A program made the translations under genes and the position numbers. This document shows, one piece after another, positions 24,675 to 34,495 of a stretch of 64,000 bases of DNA (positions are counted from its first letter, which is position 1; the number at the start of each line of letters is the position of its first letter). The notes beneath the pieces are model-generated. The model saw only the letters and a program-made list of their open reading frames with translations. It ran no database searches and was not told where the DNA came from. The stretch is taken from the NCBI RefSeq assembly GCF_003284965.1, contig NZ_QMEW01000001.1, positions 1-64,000 of the forward strand, written 5' to 3'. The stretch is from Mycolicibacterium sp. GF69 (lineage in GTDB: Bacteria > Actinomycetota > Actinomycetes > Mycobacteriales > Mycobacteriaceae).

Positions 24675-26363
24675 TCAGCGGCGGCGGCTCTTCTTACGCG
24701 GCGGGGGCAATGCGCCCTCGGCGCGCAACCGGGCGGCATGCTCGGCGAGCGCCTCCACCAGCGGTCCGACGGCCGCGACCTCCGGCTGCACATCCACGCG
24801 CAGACCGAATTCGGCTGCCGTCTCGGCGGTCTTGGGGCCGATGCACGCGACGATGGTCCGCGCGTGCGGCTTGCCCGCGATCCCGACCAGGTTGCGCACC
24901 GTTGAGCTCGAGGTGAAACAGACCGCGTCGAAGCCGCCGGTCTTGATCATCTCGCGGGTGTGCGCCGGCGGCGGTGCCGCCCGCACCGTGCGGTACGCGG
25001 TGACGTCCTCGATCTCCCACCCACGCTCACGCAGGCCTTCGGCCAGCGTCTCGGTGGCGATATCGGCGCGCGGCAGCAGCACCCGGTTCACCGGGTCGAA
25101 AACGTCGTCGTAGGGCGGGAATTCGTCGAGCAAGCCGAGCGAGGACTGCTCGCCGGCGGGCACCAGCTCGGGGTTGATGCCGAAGGCGCGCACCCGGTCG
25201 GCGGTGGCCTGTCCGACGCAGGCGATCTTCACACCCGAGAAGGCTCGGGCGTCGAGACCGAACTCGTTGAACTTCTCCCAGACCGCGCGCACCGCGTTCG
25301 TGGAGGTGAACACGACCCACTGGAACCGTCCGTCGACGAGCCCCTTGACCGCGCGCTCCATCTGCGCCGGACTGCGCGGCGGCTCGACGGCGATGGTGGG
25401 CACCTCGCTGGGCAGCGCGCCATGGCCCACCAGCTTCTCGCTCATCTCGCCGGCCTGATCCTTGGTGCGCGGCACCAGCACGGTCCAGCCGTACAGTGCA
25501 CGGCTTTCCCACCAGTTCAGCTTGGCCCGGTTGGCGACGGTCTTGCCGATTGTCACCACGAGGGGACCGGACAACGGGCCCGCCGGCAGGCCCGCGGAAT
25601 CCGCGCCCGCCAGGGTGGCCTTGTCGAGCAGACCGGCCAGCGTCGTCTCCACCGACCGTTGTTGGCACGTCGTTCCGTTGGCGGTCACCACCAGCGGCGT
25701 GGTGTCGGTCAGCCCGAACTCGATCAACGTGCGCGCCGCATCGGGCAGGTGCGACGCGGTCGCGTGCAGGATCAGCGGCCCGGGCGCAGCCGCCAGCGCC
25801 GCCCAGTCGACGTCGGGATCGCGGACATCGGCCACGGTGTGCGTCGAGCCCAGCGGCAGACCCGCGTAGGTCGGCACCGCGGTGGTGTCCGGCAGTCCGG
25901 GCACGATCTCGAAGTTCAGGTGCGATTTCGCCAAAGCCGACACCTCGGTGATCACCGCGTCCACCGACAACGGATCCCCGGCCACCAGCCGAATTACGTC
26001 GACACCGGTGCGGGCCTCGGTGATCAGCGCCTTGGCCACCTCGGCCGGATCGCCGACGGCCGACCGGATGTCCGGCCCGCCTCCGACGATGCCCGGCGCC
26101 TGGCTCTGCGCGCTCTCCCCGTCTGTCGGGGCGGCGGCTTCAGCCGGTTCGGGCCCCGAGGGGGGCGGCAACGCGCATCCCACCAGGGTCAGCACCGCTT
26201 CGGGGACGTCGGGATCGGTGAACACCAGGGCGGCGTTGGCGAGCACGGCGTGGGCCCGCGTCGTCAACAGCCCGGGGTCCCCCGGACCCGAACCGACGAA
26301 CGTGATGCGGCCCGGCTTCGGCTTGCGCCCCCGCCCGCTGGTCTGGCCTGTCATCTCAGTCAC
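24675..26363 (-). CDS. hemD: Uroporphyrinogen-III synthase fused to a degenerate methyltransferase-like domain
   Basis: This is a 562-residue two-domain protein. Residues about 20-270 resemble a uroporphyrinogen-III methyltransferase (TP_methylase), with VGSGPGDPGLLTTRA, FEIVPGLPDTTAVPTYAGLP and LILHATASHLP. However, the usual GGDP-FVFGRG-type active-site stretch reads LVAGDPLSVDAV, and residues 60-110 are a low-complexity insertion. Residues about 280-545 are HemD, which cyclises hydroxymethylbilane to uroporphyrinogen III (WVVFTSTNAVRAVWEKF, VCFTSSSTVRNLVGIAGK). The tail KKSRRR is basic. HemD activity is expected, and methyltransferase activity is uncertain. The start may be GTG 26363 or ATG 26354. 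Counterpart: Rv0511. Confidence 0.93.
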   Translation of the reverse strand: MTEMTGQTSGRGRKPKPGRITFVGSGPGDPGLLTTRAHAVLANAALVFTDPDVPEAVLTLVGCALPPPSGPEPAEAAAPTDGESAQSQAPGIVGGGPDIRSAVGDPAEVAKALITEARTGVDVIRLVAGDPLSVDAVITEVSALAKSHLNFEIVPGLPDTTAVPTYAGLPLGSTHTVADVRDPDVDWAALAAAPGPLILHATASHLPDAARTLIEFGLTDTTPLVVTANGTTCQQRSVETTLAGLLDKATLAGADSAGLPAGPLSGPLVVTIGKTVANRAKLNWWESRALYGWTVLVPRTKDQAGEMSEKLVGHGALPSEVPTIAVEPPRSPAQMERAVKGLVDGRFQWVVFTSTNAVRAVWEKFNEFGLDARAFSGVKIACVGQATADRVRAFGINPELVPAGEQSSLGLLDEFPPYDDVFDPVNRVLLPRADIATETLAEGLRERGWEIEDVTAYRTVRAAPPPAHTREMIKTGGFDAVCFTSSSTVRNLVGIAGKPHARTIVACIGPKTAETAAEFGLRVDVQPEVAAVGPLVEALAEHAARLRAEGALPPPRKKSRRR

Positions 26364-26408
26364 TCATCTCTCTGCTCTTCGCTCAACGCTCATCGCAGCT
26401 CTACTGCT

Positions 26409-27341
26409 TCAGTTGGCGTCCGCCATGAGTTCGCGCGCCCCGAGGTCGAACAACTCCTCGGCCACTGAGAGCCCCAGCTCCCCGGCCCGGTCTAGAGTGC
26501 CGACACCGGACGCGCGGATCACGTCGGATCCGTTCAGCGCCGCTACGCATCCGCGCAGCGACACCTCTTCGAAGACGTTGCCGTCCTCATCGATGGACTC
26601 GACCACCTCGGCGATCGCGCCCACCGGTGCGGAACAACCCGCCTCCAGTCGGGCGAGCAGGGCCCGTTCAGCGGTGACTGCGGCGCGCGTGTCGGCGTCG
26701 TCCAACTCCGCCAGCAGCGCGGCGAGCCCGGTGTCGTCTGCGCGGCACTCGACCGCGAGCGCACCTTGAGCCGGCGCTGGCAACATCTGCACCGGCTCGA
26801 GAGTCTCGGTGACATCGGCCAGTCGCCCGATGCGGGCCAGTCCCGCCCGTGCGACTACGATGCCGTCGAGATCACCGTTGCTAACCCTGTTCAACCTGGT
26901 ATCCAGGTTGCCTCTTAGGGGGCGAATTTCCAAACCGAGACCCAGTGCTCTAAGCTGCGCGGCCCGTCGCGGGCTCGATGTGCCGATCAGCGAGCCCGCT
27001 GGCAACTCGCCGAGCACCAGCCCGTCACGCGCCACCAGCGCATCCCGCGCGTCTTCGCGTGGGGGACTCGCGGCGACGACGAAGCGGGGATCGGCGGCGG
27101 TCGGCAAATCTTTGAACGAGTGGACGGCGGCGTCGACCCGGCCGTCGTGGATGGCCTCCCGCAGGGCGGCGGTGAACACACCCACGCCGATGTCGGCGAT
27201 GGGCCCCTGGTTGCGGTCGCCCTCGGTGGAGATGAGCACGAGTTCTGCGGCGTGCCCCTTGGCGATGAGCGCGTCTCTGACCGTACCGGCCTGGGTGGTC
27301 GCCAGAAGGCTGGCGCGAGTGCCTATTCGGATTGCAGTCAA
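26409..27341 (-). CDS. hemC: Porphobilinogen deaminase (hydroxymethylbilane synthase)
   Basis: This 310-residue enzyme polymerises four porphobilinogens into hydroxymethylbilane. The dipyrromethane-cofactor cysteine sits in [12 protein letters not shown] (near residue 236). Other signatures are [26 protein letters not shown] and [14 protein letters not shown]. The start codon appears to be TTG at 27341, three bases after the hemA stop, with no nearby ATG or GTG in frame that keeps the [12 protein letters not shown]-terminus. The weak start may tune HemC levels relative to HemA. The next gene, hemD, follows after 45 bp. Counterpart: Rv0510. Confidence 0.95.
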   Translation of the reverse strand: MTAIRIGTRASLLATTQAGTVRDALIAKGHAAELVLISTEGDRNQGPIADIGVGVFTAALREAIHDGRVDAAVHSFKDLPTAADPRFVVAASPPREDARDALVARDGLVLGELPAGSLIGTSSPRRAAQLRALGLGLEIRPLRGNLDTRLNRVSNGDLDGIVVARAGLARIGRLADVTETLEPVQMLPAPAQGALAVECRADDTGLAALLAELDDADTRAAVTAERALLARLEAGCSAPVGAIAEVVESIDEDGNVFEEVSLRGCVAALNGSDVIRASGVGTLDRAGELGLSVAEELFDLGARELMADAN

Positions 27342-27344
27342 GCG

Positions 27345-28688
27345 TTACTCGGCCTTGTCGAGATCCGGTGCGATCAACGGTAATTCAGGTCCGGCGACGG
27401 CGTCGACGGCCTGCTGGTCGAGTTCGAACAATTCGCGTAACGCCTCGGCGTAGCTGTCGCCGCCCGGCGCGCTGGCCAATTGCTTGACTCGCACCGTGGG
27501 CGCGTGCAACAGCTTGTCGACCACCCGCCGGACGGTCTTGGCGACCTCGTCGCGGTGGGTGGCGTCCAGACCCGGCAGCCGGTTGTCGAGCCTCAGCAAC
27601 TCCGCCTCGACCACGTCGGCGGCGCGCTGGCGCAATGCGGTGACGGTCGGGGTGACCTCGGCCATCCGCTGGCCGGCCAGATAATTCGCGACCTCGGCGG
27701 CGACGATCGAGCGGGCGGCCTCGGCGTCGGATGCGGCCGCGCGGGCCGATGGCTCGCGCTGGATACGCTCCATGTCGACGACGTAGACGCCGGGCAGTCC
27801 CGCGACGGCGGGATCGACGTCGCGCGGCATCCCGAGGTCGCAGATGACCAGCTGTTTGGGCTCTTGACCGTGCGCCAGGCCGCGGTGCACGTCGGCCAGC
27901 GAGACGACCGGCCGTACCGCACCGGTGCAGCAGATGACCACGTCAGCGTCGGTGAGCAGGGGCGGCAGGTGGTCGAAGGGGTAGGCGTGCGCCTCGACGC
28001 CCAGTTCGCGAATGTTGGCCGCCAGCCGTTTGGCCCGCGGCTGGCTGCGGTTCACGACGTGGATGCGGTTGACGCCGGCGCGGGTCAAGTGCTTGGCGGC
28101 CAACGAGCCCATCGAACCCGCGCCGATCACCACCGCGGTACGGCCGGCCAGCGAGCCGAGCTTGGATTCGGCCGTGTTCAGCGCGACGGACACCACCGAG
28201 GCGCCCGCGGCGTCGATGCCGGTTTCGCAGTGCACGCGCTTTCCGACGGCCAATGCGCGCTGCGACAGCTCGTGCAGGGTGCGTCCGACGGTGTGGTTGG
28301 CCTCGGCGGCGGCATACGCGCGGCGGACCTGACCGAGCACCTGCTGTTCGCCGATGACCGCCGAGTCCAGGCCGGACGTCACCGCGAACAGATGCTCGAC
28401 AGCCGCTTCGGCATAGCGCACGTACGCGTATTTGGTCAGGTCGCCCAGGCTCATCCCGGAGTGCTCGGAGAGCACCTGGCCGATGACCGACAAGCCGCCG
28501 TGAAACGCCTCGACGACGGCGTAGATCTCGACGCGGTTGCATGTGGACAGCACCATCGCCTCGGTGACGAGCGACGATTGCAGCACCTGGTCGATGATCT
28601 TGGCCTGATCGGACTCATCGGTGCTCAACTGCTCGAGCACCGACACCGGCGCGCTGCGGTGCGAAACCCCGAAAAGCAACACGCTCAC
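27345..28688 (-). CDS. hemA: Glutamyl-tRNA reductase
   Basis: This 447-residue enzyme reduces glutamyl-tRNA to glutamate-1-semialdehyde, the committed step of the C5 heme route. The thioester-forming cysteine is Cys50 in [12 protein letters not shown]. The NADPH loop is [17 protein letters not shown] (about residues 185-201), and the C-terminal dimerisation helix is present. The start is GTG 28688. A plausible sigma-A-type promoter lies about 55-85 bp upstream. It leads the hemA-hemC-hemD-hemB cluster. With hemL at 15-16 kb, the window encodes the whole path to uroporphyrinogen III except glutamyl-tRNA synthetase. Counterpart: Rv0509. Confidence 0.96.
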   Translation of the reverse strand: MSVLLFGVSHRSAPVSVLEQLSTDESDQAKIIDQVLQSSLVTEAMVLSTCNRVEIYAVVEAFHGGLSVIGQVLSEHSGMSLGDLTKYAYVRYAEAAVEHLFAVTSGLDSAVIGEQQVLGQVRRAYAAAEANHTVGRTLHELSQRALAVGKRVHCETGIDAAGASVVSVALNTAESKLGSLAGRTAVVIGAGSMGSLAAKHLTRAGVNRIHVVNRSQPRAKRLAANIRELGVEAHAYPFDHLPPLLTDADVVICCTGAVRPVVSLADVHRGLAHGQEPKQLVICDLGMPRDVDPAVAGLPGVYVVDMERIQREPSARAAASDAEAARSIVAAEVANYLAGQRMAEVTPTVTALRQRAADVVEAELLRLDNRLPGLDATHRDEVAKTVRRVVDKLLHAPTVRVKQLASAPGGDSYAEALRELFELDQQAVDAVAGPELPLIAPDLDKAE

Positions 28689-28742
28689 GGCTTGGTCACC
28701 AGATCTCTCCCCGTCGCTTCGCTCGCCCCAGGAACGTCATCC

Positions 28743-28772
28743 AAGGTAGTCGGTGAACAGTTAGCTGACCAA
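28743..28772 (-). promoter_or_regulatory. Candidate hemA promoter
   Basis: Reverse-strand TTGGTC (28772 to 28767) and TACCTT (28748 to 28743) are separated by 18 bp, giving a start near 28736 and a leader of about 48 nt before hemA. The 174-bp gap 28689-28862 holds this promoter and a hairpin, and no gene is seen there. Confidence 0.4.
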
Positions 28773-28845
28773 ATTCCCGGTGCTTTTCGCCGAAACTGTA
28801 TTCCGGCAGCGATATCGCGAGTACCGGCCTGCTGGAATACCGTTT

Positions 28846-28861
28846 CGCGGCGAACGCCGCG
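28846..28861 (-). terminator. Hairpin after the glutaredoxin-like gene
   Basis: CGCGGCG-AA-CGCCGCG is a perfect 16-bp palindrome directly after the TGA of the Rv0508-like gene. No U-tract follows, as is usual for mycobacterial hairpins. It separates that gene from hemA. Confidence 0.5.
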
Positions 28862-28862
28862 G

Positions 28863-29117
28863 TCACTTCCCCAGATCGGCGCGCAGTCGCGGCTCGTCGA
28901 CTTCCCAGAAGCTGTGCTCTGCCCCGTCGAGCAGCACCACCGGTAGTCGGTCGCCGAACTCCACGCGCAGCGCCGCGTCGCCGGCGGCGTAGGCGGCGTC
29001 GACGTCGGTGACGGCCAGCGTGAAGCCGAGTTCGTCGGCCAGGGCCGCCAGTCGTTCCGCCGCCGCGGTGCAGATCGTGCAGCCGTCACGCGTCAGCAAC
29101 TCCACCCGGTGCTCCAC
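28863..29117 (-). CDS. Glutaredoxin-like protein (Rv0508-like)
   Basis: This 84-residue thioredoxin-fold protein has the CxxC motif in TRDGCTICTAAAERL (near residues 13-16) and the cis-proline strand in DRLPVVLLDG. It matches the glutaredoxin-like family DUF836. It is likely a cytosolic thiol redox protein whose partner is unknown. The GTG at 29117 is preferred, since longer frames run into the divergent phosphatase gene. The linkage to hemA matches Rv0508/Rv0509. Confidence 0.85.
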   Translation of the reverse strand: MEHRVELLTRDGCTICTAAAERLAALADELGFTLAVTDVDAAYAAGDAALRVEFGDRLPVVLLDGAEHSFWEVDEPRLRADLGK

Positions 29118-29144
29118 CTCGCCAGTATCACTGCACGCGTGACT

Positions 29145-29150
29145 TAGGGT
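29145..29150 (+). promoter_or_regulatory. -10 box of the SerB1-like gene
   Basis: TAGGGT ends seven bases before the GTG at 29157, and no Shine-Dalgarno sequence is present. A leaderless transcript is predicted in this 39-bp divergent gap. Confidence 0.5.
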
Positions 29151-29156
29151 TGACTC

Positions 29157-30047
29157 GTGTCTCGAACCGGCGACCTCGAAGCTGCTGAACAGCAAGTTGC
29201 CGGAGAGGCCAGCGCCGAGGCGGCCGTCACCGATCTGACGGCCGAGGCCGCCGCGGCACCGCCTGCACCGCCACCGGATCTGACCGCCGCGGCGTTCTTC
29301 GACGTCGACAACACGCTGGTGCACGGCTCTTCGCTGCTCCACTTCGCCCGCGGCCTGGCCGCGCGGAAATACTTCACCTACGGCGATATCGCGAAATTCT
29401 TCTACGCGCAGGCCAAGTTCCAGTTCACCGGCCGCGAGAACAGCGAGGACGTGGCCGCCGGGCGGCGCAAGGCCCTGGCGTTCATCGAGGGCCGCTCGAC
29501 GGCCGAGCTGATGGCCGTCGGCGAGGAGATCTACGACGAGATCATCGCCGACAAGATCTGGCCCGGGACCCGCTCGCTGGCACAGATGCATCTGGACGCC
29601 GGCCAGCAGGTGTGGCTGGTCACCGCGACGCCGTACGAACTCGCCGCGACGATCGCCAAGCGGCTCGGCCTCACCGGCGCGTTGGGCACGGTCGCGGAGT
29701 CGGTGGACGGGGTGTTCACCGGACGTCTGGTCGGCGACATCCTGCACGGCACCGGCAAGGCGCACGCGGTGCGCTCACTGGCCATCCGGGAAGGTCTGAA
29801 CCTGCGGCGCTGCACGGCCTACTCCGACAGCTTCAACGACGTACCGATGTTGTCGCTGGTCGGCACTGCGGTCGCGATCAATCCCGATTCCGACCTGCGC
29901 GACCTGGCCCGCGAGCGGGGCTGGGAGATCCGCGACTTTCGTACCGCACGCAAGGCGGCGCGCATCGGCGTGCCGTCTGCGCTGGCGCTCGGCGCGGCGG
30001 GAGGAGCGCTGGCGGCGGTGGTTTCGCGTCGCCGGGAGGGCCGCTGA
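29157..30047 (+). CDS. serB1: HAD-superfamily phosphatase (SerB1-like)
   Basis: This 296-residue HAD IB hydrolase has motif [13 protein letters not shown], motif [11 protein letters not shown], motif III lysine near [10 protein letters not shown], and motif [13 protein letters not shown]. These are the complete catalytic set of phosphoserine-phosphatase-like enzymes. An Ala/Glu-rich N-terminal extension of about 40 residues and a hydrophobic C-terminus ([18 protein letters not shown]) are added. The C-terminal helix may anchor it to the membrane. M. tuberculosis Rv0505c is named serB1, though its in vivo substrate is not certain. The mmpS2/mmpL2 genes that lie nearby in M. tuberculosis are absent. 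Confidence 0.9.
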   Translation: MSRTGDLEAAEQQVAGEASAEAAVTDLTAEAAAAPPAPPPDLTAAAFFDVDNTLVHGSSLLHFARGLAARKYFTYGDIAKFFYAQAKFQFTGRENSEDVAAGRRKALAFIEGRSTAELMAVGEEIYDEIIADKIWPGTRSLAQMHLDAGQQVWLVTATPYELAATIAKRLGLTGALGTVAESVDGVFTGRLVGDILHGTGKAHAVRSLAIREGLNLRRCTAYSDSFNDVPMLSLVGTAVAINPDSDLRDLARERGWEIRDFRTARKAARIGVPSALALGAAGGALAAVVSRRREGR

Positions 30048-30087
30048 CGGGCTGTGCGGGGCCGGGCGGGTGGCCCCCGCGCGCTGA

Positions 30088-30093
30088 TAAGCT
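30088..30093 (+). promoter_or_regulatory. Extended -10 upstream of the MaoC-like gene
   Basis: TGATAAGCT contains TAAGCT preceded by TG. The predicted start near 30100 gives a leader of about 53 nt with GAGGAG before the ATG. Confidence 0.45.
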
Positions 30094-30152
30094 CGCGCCG
30101 CTGACTTCGACCGAGGAGACCGCAGCCCGCGCAGGCGAGGAGCAGGACACGG

Positions 30153-30692
30153 ATGGCAATCGCTGAGAACATCATCGGAACGCACTACCGCTATCCCGAT
30201 CACTTCGAGGTGGGCCGGGAGAAGATCCGGGAGTTCGCGCGGGCGGTCAAAGACGATCACCCGGCGCATTTCAGCGAGGCGAGCGCCCAGGAATGCGGCT
30301 ATGACGAGTTGATCGCCCCGCTGACATTCCTCGCGGTCGCCGGCCGCCGGGTCCAGTTGGAGATCTTCAACCAGTTCGACGTGCCGATCAACATGGAGCG
30401 CGTGCTGCACCGCGACCAGAAGATCACCTTCCATCGCCCGATCGTGGCCGGCGACAAGCTGTTCTTCGATTCCTACCTCGACTCGGTGACCGAGTCGCAC
30501 GGCGCCGTCGTGACCGAAGTCCGCGGCGAGGTCAGCGACGCCGAGGGCAACCCCGTGTTGACGAGCATCGTGACGGTGATGGGCGAGGCGCAGTCAGACA
30601 CCGAGGCCGACGAGGTGAGCCAGCGCATCGCCGTCGCACGCGACGAGGCGATCGCGAAAATGATTGCCAAGCAAACTAGTTCGGAGAGCTAG
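30153..30692 (+). CDS. MaoC-like dehydratase N-terminal domain protein (HadA/C-like, Rv0504c-like)
   Basis: This 179-residue single hot-dog-fold protein resembles the HadA/HadC subunits of mycolic acid dehydratase. It has [20 protein letters not shown] at its N-terminus, followed by [11 protein letters not shown], and the substrate-tunnel segments [16 protein letters not shown] and [17 protein letters not shown]. It lacks the catalytic D-x-x-x-x-H of hydratase 2 subunits such as HadB, so it is likely a partner subunit or a stand-alone binding protein. The ATG at 30153 follows a purine-rich ribosome-binding site. The cmaA2 gene expected next to it in M. tuberculosis is missing. Confidence 0.86.
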   Translation: MAIAENIIGTHYRYPDHFEVGREKIREFARAVKDDHPAHFSEASAQECGYDELIAPLTFLAVAGRRVQLEIFNQFDVPINMERVLHRDQKITFHRPIVAGDKLFFDSYLDSVTESHGAVVTEVRGEVSDAEGNPVLTSIVTVMGEAQSDTEADEVSQRIAVARDEAIAKMIAKQTSSES

Positions 30693-30702
30693 CGGGATTC
30701 GC

Positions 30703-31782
<1,080 letters not shown>

Positions 31783-31810
31783 CTTCTCCCCACCCGATCA
31801 GTTTCTGCGC

Positions 31811-32905
31811 CTAACGCCCCCACCGTTGCGCCGCAGCAACGGCGCGACTCTCCATTGAGCGTACCCATCGCGGGTCGACGATCGGAGTCAATCCACGACC
31901 GCGGACGTAATCGTCGAAGGCTTCCGCGGTGGTCCACTTCGGGTTGTAGCCGAGTTCGTTTCGCATTCGCGATGTGTCCATGACACGGCCATAACTCAGG
32001 TAGTCCAGTTGCTCGCGATCCAGTTCAGTGTAGCGAGTCGCACGCCACAGCGAATCCGCAGCCCACAGCGCCGGTCGCGGCACGGGCAAGGCGATTCGGC
32101 CGGCCCGCCGGATCGCCTGGCTCATCATGATGACCCCCGACGCCCCGACGTTGTAGGTGCCCGACTTACCCGCCATCGTCGCTCGCTCGAGAGCGCCCAG
32201 CGCATCCTGCTCGTGCAGTAGCTGAAGTCGCGCGTCGTGGCCGATGACCGTCGGAACCACCGGCCCGGCGAGGTAGCGCGACAGCGCGGTGTCCATCGCT
32301 GGGCCGATCATGTTGGCCAGCCGCAAGATGGTGACCGCGATATCGGGCCTACGCCGCCCCAGGCCACGCACATAGCCCTCGATGTCGATGCTGTCGCGGG
32401 CGAACCCTTCCCCGGGCGGCCGGCGCGCGCTGGTGTCCTCGGTGAACAGCACCGGGTCGTGGGCGCTCGAACCGTACACCTCCGAGGTGGACTTGAGCAC
32501 GACGCGCTGCACCGACGGCGCCTTCTGGCAGGCTGCGAACAACTGGATCGCGCCCATCACGTTGAGTTCCTTGAGCGTCGCGCGGCCACCTGAGCGGGGC
32601 GCATAGGACGCCGCGGCCGCGTGCACCACGGTGTCGACATCGCCGTTTCGAATGACCTTGGCGATGAAGGGGTTCCGGATGTCGGCGCGGACGAATTCCG
32701 CGCGGCCCATCCGCCGCAGAAGGTTCTTGCTCGGCGTGATCGCGTCGACGGCGATCACATGGTTGATCAACGGGTTCTGTGCCAGCCTGGCGGTCAGATA
32801 TCCGCCGAGGAACCGGCACGCCCCGGTGACCAGGACGACCTTCGGATAGTGCACGGCGTCGCGCGAGTCAGACCCGTCGACGTGCCCGCGGCCCTCGGAG
32901 TCCAT
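31811..32905 (-). CDS. NAD-dependent epimerase/dehydratase-like protein (Rv0501-like)
   Basis: This 364-residue extended SDR has the nucleotide-binding loop VLVTGACRFLGGYL (TGxxGxxG, about residues 25-38), VVHAAAASYAPRS, and the strand VLKSTSEVYGSSA. The usual catalytic YxxxK is not found. The corresponding region reads SIDIEGYVRGLG, with no lysine four residues after a tyrosine. Although M. tuberculosis Rv0501 is named galE2, UDP-galactose epimerisation is doubtful on this evidence. The ATG at 32905 has a TAGGCT box nine bases upstream. Probably co-transcribed with the acyltransferase gene. Confidence 0.87.
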   Translation of the reverse strand: MDSEGRGHVDGSDSRDAVHYPKVVLVTGACRFLGGYLTARLAQNPLINHVIAVDAITPSKNLLRRMGRAEFVRADIRNPFIAKVIRNGDVDTVVHAAAASYAPRSGGRATLKELNVMGAIQLFAACQKAPSVQRVVLKSTSEVYGSSAHDPVLFTEDTSARRPPGEGFARDSIDIEGYVRGLGRRRPDIAVTILRLANMIGPAMDTALSRYLAGPVVPTVIGHDARLQLLHEQDALGALERATMAGKSGTYNVGASGVIMMSQAIRRAGRIALPVPRPALWAADSLWRATRYTELDREQLDYLSYGRVMDTSRMRNELGYNPKWTTAEAFDDYVRGRGLTPIVDPRWVRSMESRAVAAAQRWGR

Positions 32906-32913
32906 GACCGGTC

Positions 32914-32919
32914 AGCCTA
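32914..32919 (-). promoter_or_regulatory. -10 box of the epimerase-like gene
   Basis: Reverse TAGGCT with its last T nine bases from the ATG predicts a start within two bases of the start codon. No ribosome-binding site is visible. Confidence 0.45.
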
Positions 32920-32936
32920 ACGACCGCGCGCGACGA

Positions 32937-33038
32937 TTACTTGCCCAGTTTTCTGCGCTGGACCCGGGTCCGACGAAGCAGCTTGCGGTGCTTCTTCTTC
33001 GACATGCGCTTACGCCGCTTCTTGATGACTGAACCCAT
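32937..33038 (-). CDS. 30S ribosomal protein bS22 (AURKAIP1/COX24 domain)
   Basis: This 33-residue, very basic protein begins [20 protein letters not shown] and ends RRKLGK, with stop TAA at 32939-32937. The sequence matches the actinobacterial AURKAIP1/COX24-domain peptide found as an extra small-subunit protein (bS22) near the decoding centre in mycobacterial ribosome structures. Counterpart: Rv0500B. It is too short for most gene callers. It lies 120 bp downstream of the HTH gene. Confidence 0.92.
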
Positions 33039-33158
33039 GAACTCCGCTACCTGTGGCTACTCGGATCTACCAAGCATCGTTGACTGACCAGGCCACTTTA
33101 CCGGGCAGCGCAGGCAACCGCGAAACGCGCCCGACGGGCAAGCGCTGGCGGATAGGGA

Positions 33159-33419
33159 TCAGCCTGCGTCGAAGTACGAGCTCTCCAACATGTCGTGCAC
33201 GGCTTTCGCGTGGACGCGGAACGAGCGGCCGACGCGGACGGCAGGCAGCTCCCCGTTGTGCACCAGCCGGTACACCGTCATCTTGCTTACCCGCATCAAG
33301 CTCGCCACCTCGGCGACCGTGAGAAATTGCGCCCGTGGCTGTTGCCCGTCGGATCCGGAGTCCCGCGCCGACTTCCCACTGGCCGAATCCCGCGCGGATG
33401 GCCCGTTCATAGACGTCAT
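33159..33419 (-). CDS. BldC/excisionase-type helix-turn-helix protein (Rv0500A-like)
   Basis: This 86-residue protein has a Ser-rich tail (about 30 residues) followed by a MerR-like winged helix, FLTVAEVASLMRVSKMTVYR and LVHNGELPAVRVGRSFRV. It belongs to the BldC-like DNA-binding family, which binds direct repeats cooperatively and regulates development in Streptomyces. Either ATG 33419 or 33410 could start it. The neighbouring bS22 and proC genes match the Rv0500/Rv0500A/Rv0500B order. Its targets are unknown. Confidence 0.88.
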   Translation of the reverse strand: MTSMNGPSARDSASGKSARDSGSDGQQPRAQFLTVAEVASLMRVSKMTVYRLVHNGELPAVRVGRSFRVHAKAVHDMLESSYFDAG

Positions 33420-33449
33420 CGCAACCCAATCATTCAGGCACGGGCAGTT

Positions 33450-33471
33450 CCAGCGGCTTCCCCACCGCTGG
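33450..33471 (-). terminator. Hairpin between proC and the BldC-like gene
   Basis: CCAGCGG and CCGCTGG pair perfectly across an 8-nt loop. It lies downstream of proC and upstream of the HTH gene. No U-tract follows. The 128-bp gap also holds a reverse -10-like TATTCT (33501 to 33496). Confidence 0.4.
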
Positions 33472-33495
33472 CACCCGACCCGTGCTTACACGAGG

Positions 33496-33501
33496 AGAAT
33501 A
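33496..33501 (-). promoter_or_regulatory. Candidate -10 box of the BldC-like gene
   Basis: Reverse-strand TATTCT would start transcription near 33489, giving a roughly 70-nt leader that includes the CCAGCGG hairpin. No -35 match was found. Confidence 0.3.
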
Positions 33502-33547
33502 GCGTGGCAGATGGTGTTACTGCGACGGGTGTGGGTAATTAAATGAA

Positions 33548-34429
33548 TTACTCCGACGTAATTCCGAGCTGCTCAGACCGTGTTTTGGCGGCCTCGACCG
33601 CCCTGGCAACCGCGGACCGCAAACCACTGCGCTCGAGTTCCCGCAGACCAGCCGCGGTGGTACCGCCGGGCGAGGTGACGGTCGCACGCAGCTGAGCTGG
33701 CGTGGTGTCCATCGCGATGCCCGACGAAGCCCCCGCCGCACCGCCGGCCGCCGACGCCTGATCGAGCCGATCCAGCAACATCGCGGCCGAACCCGCCATC
33801 GTCTGCGCGACCAGATCGGTGGCCACCGAACGTGACAGTCCGGCGTCCACGCCCGCGTCGACGAGCGCCTCGACCATCAAGAAGAAGTAGGCCGGACCGG
33901 AGCCCGAGATCGCCGTGACCGCGTCGAGTTGGGCCTCCGGGACGGTCAGCACCCCGCCGACCGCGTCGAAGATCGCGGAGACCTCCTTCATCTGCTCTCC
34001 GGTGGCGAACCGGCCCGGCGCCAGCGCGCTGACTCCCCCGCCGACGACCATGGGCGCGTTGGGCATCACGCGAATGACCGGCGATCCGGCCGGCAGCTTG
34101 TTCTCGTAGTAGGCGGTCGTGACACCGGCGGCGACGGTCACGAAAACCTGCTCGGCCGTGTCGCTTTCGGCTTTGGTGGCGGCATCGACGATCTCGTCGA
34201 CGAGGCCCGCGACGTCGGCGGGTTTGACGGCCACGATCACGTAGGCGGCGTGATCCACCGCGTTGGCCACCGTCGTCACCAGCACCGAGTACGTGTCGGC
34301 CAGGTACGTCGCCCGGTCCGGATCCTTCTCCGCGACGGCCAGGTCCTTGACCTGTCGTCCGGCGCGCAGCAGCCCGGACAGGAGGGCCTCACCGATACTT
34401 CCACCGCCGACGATCGCGATTCTGGCCAT
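33548..34429 (-). CDS. proC: Pyrroline-5-carboxylate reductase
   Basis: This 293-residue NADPH enzyme carries out the last step of proline synthesis. The Rossmann loop is IAIVGGGSIGEALLSGLL (residues 4-21), followed by VIRVMPNAPMVVGGGVSAL and the family signature region from ATVTSPGGTTAAGL. The ATG at 34429 gives the normal N-terminus. An in-frame start at 34474 would add 15 unrelated residues. The terminal codon lies within an AT-rich inverted repeat. The next gene upstream (thioesterase) ends 66 bp away. Counterpart: Rv0500. Confidence 0.95.
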   Translation of the reverse strand: MARIAIVGGGSIGEALLSGLLRAGRQVKDLAVAEKDPDRATYLADTYSVLVTTVANAVDHAAYVIVAVKPADVAGLVDEIVDAATKAESDTAEQVFVTVAAGVTTAYYENKLPAGSPVIRVMPNAPMVVGGGVSALAPGRFATGEQMKEVSAIFDAVGGVLTVPEAQLDAVTAISGSGPAYFFLMVEALVDAGVDAGLSRSVATDLVAQTMAGSAAMLLDRLDQASAAGGAAGASSGIAMDTTPAQLRATVTSPGGTTAAGLRELERSGLRSAVARAVEAAKTRSEQLGITSE

Positions 34430-34495
34430 GCCGGCAAGCATGGCAGACGAGCGGCAAGCGACGCGTCCGGACACCCGCCGACGGACAGTCGTCGC

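Noticed and set aside
24960-26468. A 502-codon open frame on the + strand opposite hemD
   Set aside because: It is a GC-driven shadow of the HemD fusion and the end of hemC, with an Arg/Gly/His-rich translation and no motifs.
27480-28946. A 488-codon open frame on the + strand opposite hemA
   Set aside because: It is antisense to a complete glutamyl-tRNA reductase and its translation has no recognisable domain.
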